The notes: generated from the sequence alone by a model not told the origin. Positions 1 through 6,245 are shown, counted from the first letter of the stretch. The stretch: 6,245 bases of DNA from a bacterium (GCA_029946075.1 JAQSDT010000153.1:1-6245), one strand, 5' to 3'. Translations and numbers: made by a program.

Positions 1-66
1 AAGCAATCCATAGCGCCACGAGCGTTGAGATGGATTGCTTCGTCGCTGTCGCTCCTCGCAATGACG
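1..66. repeat. Palindromic dispersed intergenic repeat, probably cut by the left edge
   Basis: Bases 1-11 (AAGCAATCCAT) and 30-40 (ATGGATTGCTT) form a perfect 11-bp inverted repeat around an 18-base spacer. The right arm runs on into CGTCGCTGTCGCTCCTCGCA and then ATGACG, ending at 66. From memory, sequences of the form 'CGTCATTGCGAGGAGC...GAAGCAATCCAT' are very common between genes in Bradyrhizobium-like genomes. The matching outer left arm would lie beyond the window. The element starts 12 bases past the NUDIX stop codon, so its RNA could fold at the 3' end of that message. No T-run follows on the minus strand within the window, so I do not call it an intrinsic terminator. The inverted repeat is seen directly; the family assignment is recalled. 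Confidence 0.7.
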
Positions 67-78
67 TGGAGAGGCCGC

Positions 79-804
79 TTACGCCCCCAGCACGTCCCTG
101 TGCATCTTGCCGCCGTAGAAATGGAAGAACGGCACGTCGGCGTCGTGGCGCAACGGGCCGGTGGCGAGACGGCGGTCGAGTTCGCCGAGCACGTTCTTGG
201 TCATGGCGTGCGCCTTGGCCAGCGGCTCGGAGCCGATCTCGACCCACACCAGTTCGACGAGCTCGGCGTCGGCATGAATCACGCCTTCGACGCGATGGGC
301 GATGGCGGACGCATCGGCGGTGAAGAAGCGCGTATCGAAACGGCGGACGCGGCCGGGCGGGGTGATCGCGCGCGCAATCAGGAACAGGCTGGAGGGATCG
401 GGCAGCAGGCCCGCGTCCGAGAACGGCTTCCATGCGCCCTCGAGTTTGCCTGAATTGTCGACCTTGCGGCCGAGGCAGAGACCGGTTTCCTCGCAGGCTT
501 CGCGGATCGCTGCGACCGCAAGGGCGCGCGCGCGAGACGGCGCAATTTTCGGGCTGCCCTTGAGGAGGTTGGCTTCCAGTTCAGACGTGATCGGTGCAGC
601 GACGGGAACGCGGTTATCGGACTTGTCGACGCGGCCGCCTGGAAAAACATACGTTCCCGGCATGAACACGACGTTGTCGTGGCGCTTGCCGACCAGCACC
701 TTTGGTTTGGCGCTGGATCGGTCGATCAGGATCAGCGTCGCTGCGTCCTTGGGCCGGTAATAGGGATGGTGATCGGCTTCTTTTTGGTCTGCACCTTCAG
801 TCAT
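79..804 (-). CDS. NUDIX hydrolase with expanded Nudix box (NUDT19-like)
   Basis: This is a complete 241-residue protein, ATG at 802-804 and TAA at 79-81. The N-terminal half has the Nudix fold pattern: a strand AATLILIDR (21-29), then VLVGKRH (37-42), then FPGGRVD (54-60). The catalytic helix is REACEETGL at 101-109 (bases 478-504), which matches the REUxEExGU half of the Nudix box. The glycine and this helix are 43 residues apart instead of the usual 13, and the glutamate expected eight positions before the Arg is replaced by Arg93. Insertions of this kind are known in the NUDT7/8/19 type, some of which cleave CoA or other nucleotide diphosphate derivatives. The substrate here is unknown. 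A C-terminal region with conserved-looking aromatic residues (FFHFYGGK, 226-233) follows. The protein has no signal peptide or membrane segment, so it is probably cytosolic. The family call is firm; the NUDT19-like subtype is an inference. Confidence 0.9.
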   Translation of the reverse strand: MTEGADQKEADHHPYYRPKDAATLILIDRSSAKPKVLVGKRHDNVVFMPGTYVFPGGRVDKSDNRVPVAAPITSELEANLLKGSPKIAPSRARALAVAAIREACEETGLCLGRKVDNSGKLEGAWKPFSDAGLLPDPSSLFLIARAITPPGRVRRFDTRFFTADASAIAHRVEGVIHADAELVELVWVEIGSEPLAKAHAMTKNVLGELDRRLATGPLRHDADVPFFHFYGGKMHRDVLGA

Positions 805-833
805 TCCAGCCCCATTTGCTTTTATTGTCTCCT
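801..833 (-). promoter_or_regulatory. Translation start region of the NUDIX gene with possible 4-codon leader
   Basis: The best Shine-Dalgarno match, AGGAGA (828-833), lies 23 bases before the chosen ATG (804), too far to serve it directly. An earlier ATG at 813-815 opens a 4-codon frame (Met-Gly-Leu-Glu) whose TGA overlaps the NUDIX ATG as ATGA (801-804). This layout would allow termination-reinitiation, although the AGGAGA is also rather far from the first ATG. A weaker GGGG (810-813) sits at a workable distance from the NUDIX ATG. The motifs are seen directly; a working role is speculative. Confidence 0.25.
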
Positions 834-840
834 GTTTCTA

Positions 841-900
841 GTGCGTTTTCCAGCGAACTGGAAACCGGATCACGCCAGGAAATTGCGTCAAATCAACAAC
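841..900. repeat. Degenerate copy of a dispersed intergenic repeat in the DUF983-NUDIX gap
   Basis: The plus strand reads GTGCGTTTTCCAGCGAACTG, then GAAACCGGATCACGCCAGGA, then AATTGCGTCAAATCAACAAC. From memory this resembles a family abundant between genes in Bradyrhizobium-type genomes, with the pattern GCGTTTTC-AGCGAAGTGG-ACCGGTTCGCGTGA-GAAAACGCGTCAAAACAA. The outer arms here are imperfect: GCGTTTTCC against the complement of GGAAATTGC, with two mismatches. The repeat fills most of the 95-base gap and reaches the TAG of the DUF983 gene (900-902). The sequence is read directly; membership of the family is recalled and untested. Confidence 0.55.
844..867 (-). other. Stem-loop between DUF983 and NUDIX genes
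   Basis: On the minus strand TTTCCAG, loop TTCG, CTGGAAA form a perfect 7-bp hairpin (847-864). Beyond one G-A mismatch it extends by two further pairs (844-845 with 866-867). No run of T follows on either strand, so it is not a classical intrinsic terminator. It could pause polymerase, protect an RNA 3' end or lower expression of the distal NUDIX gene. It is part of the repeat-like sequence described above. Confidence 0.5.
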
Positions 901-1340
901 TACACCGGCGGAATTTCGCGAGGTGCGTTATCGTCAAAGCCGTGCATGCGCAGCGCCCACTGGAAGCCGACCACCGAGCCCTTGACCGGCTGCAGCAGCG
1001 CCAGCGACGACACCAGCGTAAACGGCAAGTAGATCGCCATTTGCAGCCAGATGGCGGGCGAGTAGTTGGTTTCGATCCAGAGGGCGATCGGCACGATGAT
1101 GTGACCGACCACGACGATCACGAGATAAGCCGGCAGATCGTCGGCGCGGTGCGGGGTGAAATCGAGGCCGCACTTCGAGCAATTGTCGGCGGTCTTGAGA
1201 AAGGCACGGAACATCTTGCCTTCGCCGCAGCGCGGGCAGCGGCAGCGGAAACCGCGCTTCATCGCGGTCCAGAGGTCGCGCTTCTCGGCGTGCGCGGCAT
1301 CCCGGGTCCAGACGGTCGTTGCAGTCGTCACCGATTCCAT
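900..1340 (-). CDS. DUF983 family zinc-ribbon membrane protein
   Basis: This is a complete 146-residue protein, ATG at 1338-1340 and TAG at 900-902. The N-terminal part carries two cysteine pairs, CPRC (35-38) and CSKC (54-57), with extra cysteines at 33 and nearby basic residues, which looks like a zinc ribbon. The phrase RCPRCGEGKMF and the following CGLDF are typical of DUF983. Two hydrophobic segments follow, about 71-89 and 96-116, so the protein probably sits in the inner membrane. The function of DUF983 is not established. The gene overlaps the 3' end of rnr by 13 bases in a different frame, and a Shine-Dalgarno match lies six bases upstream of its ATG. This suggests co-transcription and coupled translation with rnr. 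A later Met at 27 is possible, but the upstream ATG has the better ribosome site. Confidence 0.88.
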   Translation of the reverse strand: MESVTTATTVWTRDAAHAEKRDLWTAMKRGFRCRCPRCGEGKMFRAFLKTADNCSKCGLDFTPHRADDLPAYLVIVVVGHIIVPIALWIETNYSPAIWLQMAIYLPFTLVSSLALLQPVKGSVVGFQWALRMHGFDDNAPREIPPV

Positions 1341-3676
1341 GACTTGCCTTTCTTCGATTTGGAGCCTTTGGGCTTGCCAGGCTTGGGTTTGCCCGGTTTG
1401 CCCTTGTGGGCCTTGCGATCCTTCTCGTGCGGGCTGCGGCCCGGACGTGAACTTGACGGGCCTTTCGATCCGTCGCGCTTTCTGCCGCGCGGAATGACCT
1501 TGCCTTCCGACAACAGCTCGAAGCGCAACGCGCCCGCCACTGGGGCAGCTTCTACCAGACGCACGTCGACGACGTCACCCAATCGGTGCATGGCACCGCT
1601 GCGTGAGCCGACGAGCGCGTGGCGCGTCTCGTCGTAATTGAAATATTCCGTGCCGAGCGTGCGGATCGGGATCAGCCCGTCGGCGCCGGTATCCGACAGT
1701 TTCACGAACAGCCCGGCGCGGGTGACCCCGGAAATCCGGCCCTGAAACGTCGCCCCGATGCGGTCGGCGAGGAAATGCGCGATCAACCGGTCGGCGGTCT
1801 CGCGCTCGGCCTTCATGGCGCGGCGTTCGGTCACGGAAATCTGCGCGGCCACCTCGCTCAGCGTCTCCAGCGTTTCGGTGTCGGGCAGGGCGCCTTCGCC
1901 GAGACCGAGCGCGCGGATCAGCGCGCGGTGGACTATCAAGTCGGCGTATCGCCGGATCGGCGAGGTGAAATGCGCATAGCGACGCAGGTTGAGGCCGAAA
2001 TGGCCGTAATTTTCGGATGAGTATTCCGCCTGCGCCTGTGAGCGCAGCACCACTTCGTTGACCAGCGGCTCGTAATCCTCGCCGCGGACCTGGCCGAGTA
2101 CGCGGTTGAACAGCGCAGGCCGCAGCGCGCCGGTCTTGGCGAACGGCAGATCGAGCGTCTTCAGGAATTCCTGGAGGTTATGCACCTTTTCCTGGCTCGG
2201 CTCGTCATGCACGCGGTAGATCAGCGGCAGCGCCTTCTTCTCGAGCATTTCGGCCGCGGCGACGTTGGCGAGGATCATGAACTCCTCGATCAGCTTGTGC
2301 GCGTCGAGCCGCTCCGGCACCACGACGCGGTCGACGGTGCCGTTGGGCTTGAGCAGGATTTTTCGCTCGGGCAGATCGAGATCGAGCGGGTCGCGTTCGT
2401 CGCGCGCCAGCTTCACCAGCGTATAGGCCGCATAGAGCGGCTTGAGGATCGGCTCCAGCAGGGGTCCGGTGGTGTCGTCGGGGCGGCCGTCGATCGCAGC
2501 CTGCGCCTGCGCGTAATTGAGTTTCGCCGCCGAGCGCATCAGTACGCGGTGAAAGCTGTGCGAGCGTTTGCGCCCGTCGGCGCCGATCACCATCCGCACC
2601 GCGAGCGCGCCGCGCGGCTCGCCCGGCACCAGCGAGCAGAGATCGTTGGAGATGCGCTCGGGCAGCATCGGCACCACGCGATCCGGGAAATAGACCGAGT
2701 TGCCGCGCGTCAGCGCATCGCGGTCCAGCGCCGAGCCGGGCCGCACATAGAACGCAACGTCGGCAATCGCGACGTGGACGATAAAGCCGCCCTTGTTGTT
2801 CGGATCGTCATCGGACGCCGCATGCACCGCGTCGTCATGATCCTTGGCGTCGGGCGGATCGATCGTGACCAGCGGCAGGTCGCGCCAGTCCTCGCGGCCC
2901 TTGAGGTTCGCCGGCTGCGCAGCCTCGGCCTCGCGCACCGCGGCGGGCGAAAAGGCCTGCGGAATTTCGTGGGCATGGATCGCAATCAGGCTGATCGCCT
3001 TTTCGGTCGACAGCGAGCCGAGCCGTTCCTTCACCTTGCCGGATGCCGGCCCGTAGCCGCGCGAGCGGACCAGATCGACGCTGACGAGGTCGCCATCCTC
3101 GGCGCCGCCGGTGTCTGATGGTGCGATGTTGAGTTCGCGTCCGGCCTGTTTCTTGTCGACCGGCACCAGCCGTCCGCCGCCGCCGGGCGTGGGGCGGAAG
3201 ATGCCGAGCACGCGCGTGCGGGCGTGATCGATGACCTTGATGACACGGCCGCGATAGAGCGCGCCTTCGCCCTCATCGAGTTTCTCGATGCGCATCAGCG
3301 CCCGGTCGCCGACGCCGGCGGCCGTTCCCGGCTGCGGGCGTCGCGGCACGTGGATGCGGATCTTCGGCGCGGGACCGCTCTCCTCGACGTCCCACTCGGC
3401 GGGGGTGGCGAGCAATTCGCCGTCGGTGTCGCGGCCGGTAATATCGGCGATCAATGTCGGGGGCAGGGCGGCCGGTTCCTGAATCTTTCGGCCGCGTTTC
3501 GCAATCGCGCCTTCGTCGGCGAGGTCGCGCAGGATGCGCTTCAGCTCGACGCGGTCGGCGTTCTTCAGGCCGAACTCGCGGGCGATCTCCCGGGTGCCGA
3601 CCTTGCCTGGATTCGAACGGATGAAGGCGACGATGGCGTCCCGGGCCGGAAAGCCATTGTCGGGTTTCTTCTTCAC
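1328..3676 (-). CDS. rnr: Ribonuclease R (3'-5' exoribonuclease)
   Basis: This complete 782-residue protein is RNase R, a processive 3'-5' exoribonuclease that digests structured RNA and takes part in mRNA and rRNA turnover. Domains in order: an N-terminal winged-helix-like segment (about 10-65), OB/cold-shock-like region (about 75-240), the RNB catalytic domain (about 255-590), an S1 RNA-binding domain (about 640-723) and a basic tail (724-782). The catalytic acidic cluster is VTIDPPDAKDHDDAV, with Asp273, Asp279, Asp281 and Asp282 matching the metal ligands of E. coli RNase R. Other RNB signatures are AHKLIEEFMILAN (459-471) and HFTSPIRRYADLIVHRAL (569-586). The tail has repeated GKPKPGKPKG-type sequence; in E. 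coli a lysine-rich tail helps recruit RNase R to stalled ribosomes. The GTG at 3674-3676 is the only sensible start: an in-frame TAA lies directly before it and no Met or Val codon suits the conserved N-terminus better. No key residue is missing. Confidence 0.97.
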   Translation of the reverse strand: MKKKPDNGFPARDAIVAFIRSNPGKVGTREIAREFGLKNADRVELKRILRDLADEGAIAKRGRKIQEPAALPPTLIADITGRDTDGELLATPAEWDVEESGPAPKIRIHVPRRPQPGTAAGVGDRALMRIEKLDEGEGALYRGRVIKVIDHARTRVLGIFRPTPGGGGRLVPVDKKQAGRELNIAPSDTGGAEDGDLVSVDLVRSRGYGPASGKVKERLGSLSTEKAISLIAIHAHEIPQAFSPAAVREAEAAQPANLKGREDWRDLPLVTIDPPDAKDHDDAVHAASDDDPNNKGGFIVHVAIADVAFYVRPGSALDRDALTRGNSVYFPDRVVPMLPERISNDLCSLVPGEPRGALAVRMVIGADGRKRSHSFHRVLMRSAAKLNYAQAQAAIDGRPDDTTGPLLEPILKPLYAAYTLVKLARDERDPLDLDLPERKILLKPNGTVDRVVVPERLDAHKLIEEFMILANVAAAEMLEKKALPLIYRVHDEPSQEKVHNLQEFLKTLDLPFAKTGALRPALFNRVLGQVRGEDYEPLVNEVVLRSQAQAEYSSENYGHFGLNLRRYAHFTSPIRRYADLIVHRALIRALGLGEGALPDTETLETLSEVAAQISVTERRAMKAERETADRLIAHFLADRIGATFQGRISGVTRAGLFVKLSDTGADGLIPIRTLGTEYFNYDETRHALVGSRSGAMHRLGDVVDVRLVEAAPVAGALRFELLSEGKVIPRGRKRDGSKGPSSSRPGRSPHEKDRKAHKGKPGKPKPGKPKGSKSKKGKSWNR
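1347..1352 (-). promoter_or_regulatory. Ribosome binding site of the DUF983 gene, inside rnr
   Basis: GAAAGG lies six bases before the ATG at 1338-1340. It sits inside the codons for the lysine-rich end of RNase R, so the same purine-rich bases encode Lys/Gly residues and offer a ribosome site to the next gene. It supports the chosen start of the DUF983 gene. Confidence 0.6.
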
Positions 3677-3690
3677 TTATCCCCGCGCCT
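3674..3690 (-). promoter_or_regulatory. topA stop / rnr start junction (TAAGTG), likely coupled translation
   Basis: The topA TAA (3677-3679) is followed at once by the rnr GTG (3674-3676), and both genes are in one frame. GGGGA ends only three bases before the GTG, and an AAGG lies 11 bases before it, so neither is ideally placed as a Shine-Dalgarno site. Ribosomes ending topA could restart on the adjacent GTG. The arrangement is seen directly; coupling is an inference. Confidence 0.6.
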
Positions 3691-6245
3691 TGCCCGCACT
3701 TTTCTTGGCGGGCGCTTTCGGTGTTGCGGCGGGTTTTGCCGCCGATGTCTTGGCGTCGGATGCGACCGGCGCGCGCGCCTTGCTGACGGCCTCCGACTTC
3801 GGCTTGGCAGCCGCCTTTTTTGCCGCCGCCTTCTTCGCGGGTTTTGGCGCGTCGGGATCGGTTGCCTTGTCGGCAGCTTTGGCCTTGGCAGCTTTCTTCG
3901 GCGCGGCCTTCTTGGCGCCGCGCTTCGGCTTGCCGCCGCCCTTGGCTGCGCGCTCGTCGATCAGCGCGATGGCTTCGGCGAGCGTGATGGTCTCGGGCGT
4001 CTTGTCGCTCGGGATCGTGGCGTTGACGCCGCCTGAGGTCACGTAGGCGCCGTAGCGGCCGTTCTTGACCGCGACGCCGCCGAGGCTCGGATGTTCGCCG
4101 AGCGGCTTGCCGGGATCGGCGCCGAAACGCCGTCCGCTCGGGCCCTTGGCGATCTTCTCGGCGATCAGCGTCACCGCGCGGTTGAGGCCGATGTCGAACA
4201 CCTCGTCGCCGGCTTCCAGGCTCGCATAGGTCTTTTCATGCCGCACGAACGGGCCGAAGCGGCCGATGCCGGCCGTGATCGGCTCGCCGGTCTCTGGATG
4301 CTTGCCGATCTCGCGCGGCAGCGACAACAGCTTCAGCGCCAGCTCCAGTTCCATGTCGGCGGGCGACGTGTTCTTGGGAATGCCGGCGCGCCTGGGCTTC
4401 TCGCCCTCGGCATAATCCTTCTGCTCGCCGAGCTGGATATAGGGGCCGAAGCGGCCGGCCTTTACCGTCACGTCGAGATCGGTCTCCGGATCCTTGCCCA
4501 GCACGCGGTCGGCGGTTGCCCCGCTGTCGGCCGCGAGCGGACGGGTGTGCCGGCATTCCGGATAGTTCGAGCAGCCGACGAAGGCGCCGAACTTGCCGGC
4601 CTTCAGATTGAGCTTACCGGTGCCGCAGGTCGGGCACTGCCGGACATCGCCGCCATCCGCGCGGGGCGGATAGATGTGCGGGCCCAGCATGTCGTCGAGC
4701 ACGTCCAGGACTTCAGAGACACGGATGTCCTTGATGTCGGCAACCGCGCCGGCAAAGCCGACCCAGAATTCCTTCAGCACCTGCTGCCAGGAAATCTCGT
4801 TGTTGGAGATGCGGTCGAGCTGTTCCTCCAGCGCCGCGGTGAAGTCATACTCCACATAGCGGGCGAAGAAGTTTTCGAGGAACGCGACCACGACGCGGCC
4901 TTTGTCCTCGCCGTGCAGCCGCTTCTTCTCCAGCTTGACGTAGCCGCGGTCCTTCAACACCTGCAGGATCGAGGCGTAGGTCGAGGGACGACCGATGCCG
5001 AGCTCTTCCATCCGCTTGACCAGCGAGGCTTCCGAGAAGCGCGGCGGCGGTTCGGTGAAGTGCTGCGTGACGGCGAGGTCCTGCCGCTTCAACGCTTCGC
5101 CCTGGCTCATGGCGGGCAGGCGGCGCGAATCCTCATCGTCGCCATCGTCGTCCTTGCCTTCCTGATAGAGCGCAAGGAAGCCGTCGAACTTCACGACCTG
5201 ACCGGAAGCGCGCAGGTCCAGCACACGCGCCCCTGCCTTCGCGGCGATATCGACGGTGGTGCGTTCGAGTTCTGCCGATTCCATCTGGCTGGCGATGGTA
5301 CGGATCCAGATCAGTTCATACAGCTTGGCCTGATCGACATCGAGGCGGCGGCGCATCTCGGCGGGGCGGCGCGACAGATCGGTCGGGCGGATCGCTTCGT
5401 GGGCTTCCTGCGCATTCTTGGCCTTGGCCTGGTACTGGCGCGGCGCATCCGGCACATAGGCGTGGCCGTAATCCTCGCCGATCACCTTGCGCGCCTGCGT
5501 GATCGCGGAGCCGTCGATCTGGACGCCGTCGGTTCGCATATAGGTGATGAGGCCGGTGGTCTCGCCGCCGATATCGATACCTTCATAGAGCCGCTGCGCG
5601 ATCCGCATCGTATGGGCGGGCGCAAAGCCGAGCTTGCGGCTGGCTTCCTGCTGCAGCGTCGAGGTGGTGAAGGGCGCCTGCGGATTGCGGCGCGCCGGCT
5701 TGGCCTCGACGGTCGTAACCGTGAAGTTCGCGGCCTCGATTGCATTTTTGAGGTCTTCGGCTTCCGCGCCCGAGCCGATGTCGAGGCGCTGGATCTTCTT
5801 GCCGTCGGCGCCGACCAGCCGCGCCTCGAAGGCGTCGCCGCGCGGCGTCGTCAGCGTCGCGACCAGCGACCAGTATTCGCGCGGGACGAATTTTTCGATT
5901 TCCAGTTCGCGGTCGCAGACCAGCCGCAGCGCGACCGATTGCACGCGGCCGGCCGAGCGGGCGCCCGGCAGTTTGCGCCACAGCACCGGGGAGAGGGTGA
6001 AGCCGACGAGATAGTCCAGCGCTCGGCGCGCCATATAGGCGTCGACCAGCGCGCCGTCGATCTGGCGCGGCGACTTCATCGCGTCCGTCACCGCCTGCTT
6101 GGTGATGGCGTTGAACACCACGCGCTCGACCTTCTGGTCCTTGAGTGCGCGCTTCTCCTTCATCACCTCGAGCACGTGCCAGGAGATCGCGTCCCCCTCG
6201 CGATCGGGGTCGGTCGCCAGAATCAGACGGTCGGCGCCCTTGAGG
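3677..6245 (-). CDS. topA: DNA topoisomerase I (type IA), N-terminus beyond the window
   Basis: This gene encodes TopA, which relaxes negatively supercoiled DNA by cutting one strand through a tyrosine. The reading frame is open to the right edge: 855 codons are visible and roughly 80-100 N-terminal residues are missing, judged from E. coli. The TOPRIM metal motif ATDPDREGDAISWH lies just inside the edge (Asp-x-Asp-x-Glu at 6197-6211), so a GTG at 6173-6175 is internal and not the start. Further landmarks are SAGRVQSVALRL (about 5923-5956), the active-site tyrosine in GLITYMRTD (Tyr at 5540-5542), HEAIRPTD, and GIGRPSTYASI. One C4 zinc finger follows (CPTC and later CSNYPEC, 4553-4636), then three C-terminal repeat units marked GRFGPYI, GRFGPFV and GRYGAYV. 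The last 88 residues (3680-3943) are a Lys/Ala/Pro-rich tail with about 24 Lys and 30 Ala. A short acidic insert (DDDGDDED) sits near 5130-5155. The TAA abuts rnr. Confidence 0.97.
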   Translation of the reverse strand, partial: LKGADRLILATDPDREGDAISWHVLEVMKEKRALKDQKVERVVFNAITKQAVTDAMKSPRQIDGALVDAYMARRALDYLVGFTLSPVLWRKLPGARSAGRVQSVALRLVCDRELEIEKFVPREYWSLVATLTTPRGDAFEARLVGADGKKIQRLDIGSGAEAEDLKNAIEAANFTVTTVEAKPARRNPQAPFTTSTLQQEASRKLGFAPAHTMRIAQRLYEGIDIGGETTGLITYMRTDGVQIDGSAITQARKVIGEDYGHAYVPDAPRQYQAKAKNAQEAHEAIRPTDLSRRPAEMRRRLDVDQAKLYELIWIRTIASQMESAELERTTVDIAAKAGARVLDLRASGQVVKFDGFLALYQEGKDDDGDDEDSRRLPAMSQGEALKRQDLAVTQHFTEPPPRFSEASLVKRMEELGIGRPSTYASILQVLKDRGYVKLEKKRLHGEDKGRVVVAFLENFFARYVEYDFTAALEEQLDRISNNEISWQQVLKEFWVGFAGAVADIKDIRVSEVLDVLDDMLGPHIYPPRADGGDVRQCPTCGTGKLNLKAGKFGAFVGCSNYPECRHTRPLAADSGATADRVLGKDPETDLDVTVKAGRFGPYIQLGEQKDYAEGEKPRRAGIPKNTSPADMELELALKLLSLPREIGKHPETGEPITAGIGRFGPFVRHEKTYASLEAGDEVFDIGLNRAVTLIAEKIAKGPSGRRFGADPGKPLGEHPSLGGVAVKNGRYGAYVTSGGVNATIPSDKTPETITLAEAIALIDERAAKGGGKPKRGAKKAAPKKAAKAKAADKATDPDAPKPAKKAAAKKAAAKPKSEAVSKARAPVASDAKTSAAKPAATPKAPAKKSAGKARG

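Noticed and set aside
25..453. 142-codon plus-strand open frame at the left edge
   Set aside because: It begins in the palindromic repeat and runs antisense to the NUDIX gene with no family resemblance.
844..867. Intrinsic terminator after DUF983
   Set aside because: The hairpin is sound but no T-run follows on either strand.
886..891. TTGACG on the minus strand as a -35 box for the NUDIX gene
   Set aside because: No convincing -10 element lies 16-18 bases downstream, and the hexamer belongs to the repeat-like sequence.
702..1637. 311-codon plus-strand open frame crossing NUDIX, the gap, DUF983 and the end of rnr
   Set aside because: It runs across three real genes and a repeat with no domain or ribosome site; a by-product of GC bias.
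2180..3118. 312-codon open frame on the plus strand inside rnr
   Set aside because: It is antisense to well-conserved RNase R codons, its translation is Arg/Asp/Val-rich with no recognisable domain, and long antisense frames are expected in high-GC DNA.
3224..4036. 270-codon plus-strand open frame spanning the topA-rnr junction
   Set aside because: It is antisense to both conserved genes; its Gly/Leu/Arg-rich part is the complement of the Lys/Ala tail of TopA.
3677..6175. GTG at 6173-6175 as the start of topA
   Set aside because: The frame stays open to the edge and the upstream codons encode the TOPRIM motif, so this valine is internal.
1..6245. Search for a mobile element, CRISPR array, tRNA, defence or biosynthetic system
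   Set aside because: Nothing supports one: apart from two short gaps the window is filled by four chromosomal genes with uniform composition.

Overview
The window looks like ordinary chromosomal DNA from a high-GC alphaproteobacterium, most likely in the Bradyrhizobium / Rhodopseudomonas / Afipia group (Nitrobacteraceae). I infer this from the strong GC bias in third codon positions, from the gene order topA-rnr-DUF983-NUDIX, and from two non-coding stretches that resemble, from memory, dispersed palindromic repeats common between genes in that group. No database search was possible.

All four genes lie on the minus strand, so transcription runs from the right edge to the left. Positions 6245 to 3677 hold DNA topoisomerase I (topA), whose first part lies beyond the right edge. 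The window catches it from just before its TOPRIM metal-binding motif to its stop. Positions 3676 to 1328 hold ribonuclease R (rnr). Its GTG start follows the topA TAA with no gap and in the same frame. Positions 1340 to 900 hold a small DUF983 membrane protein with a zinc-ribbon-like N-terminus, overlapping the end of rnr by 13 bases. After a 95-base gap that holds a repeat-like palindromic sequence, positions 804 to 79 encode a NUDIX hydrolase with an expanded Nudix box. Positions 1 to 66 hold a second palindromic repeat, probably cut by the left edge.

The first three genes are packed tightly enough to be one transcript with coupled translation. TopA relaxes negatively supercoiled DNA and RNase R degrades structured RNA. 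Both proteins end in long lysine-rich, low-complexity tails likely to bind nucleic acid. The DUF983 and NUDIX genes have no proven link to those tasks. The NUDIX gene may be read from the same message or from its own promoter in the gap, but I see no convincing promoter.

I found no mobile element, CRISPR array, tRNA, rRNA, defence cassette or obviously new system. The points most worth a second look are the single in-frame stop between topA and rnr, the two repeat elements, the non-standard Nudix box, and the uncharacterised DUF983 protein.
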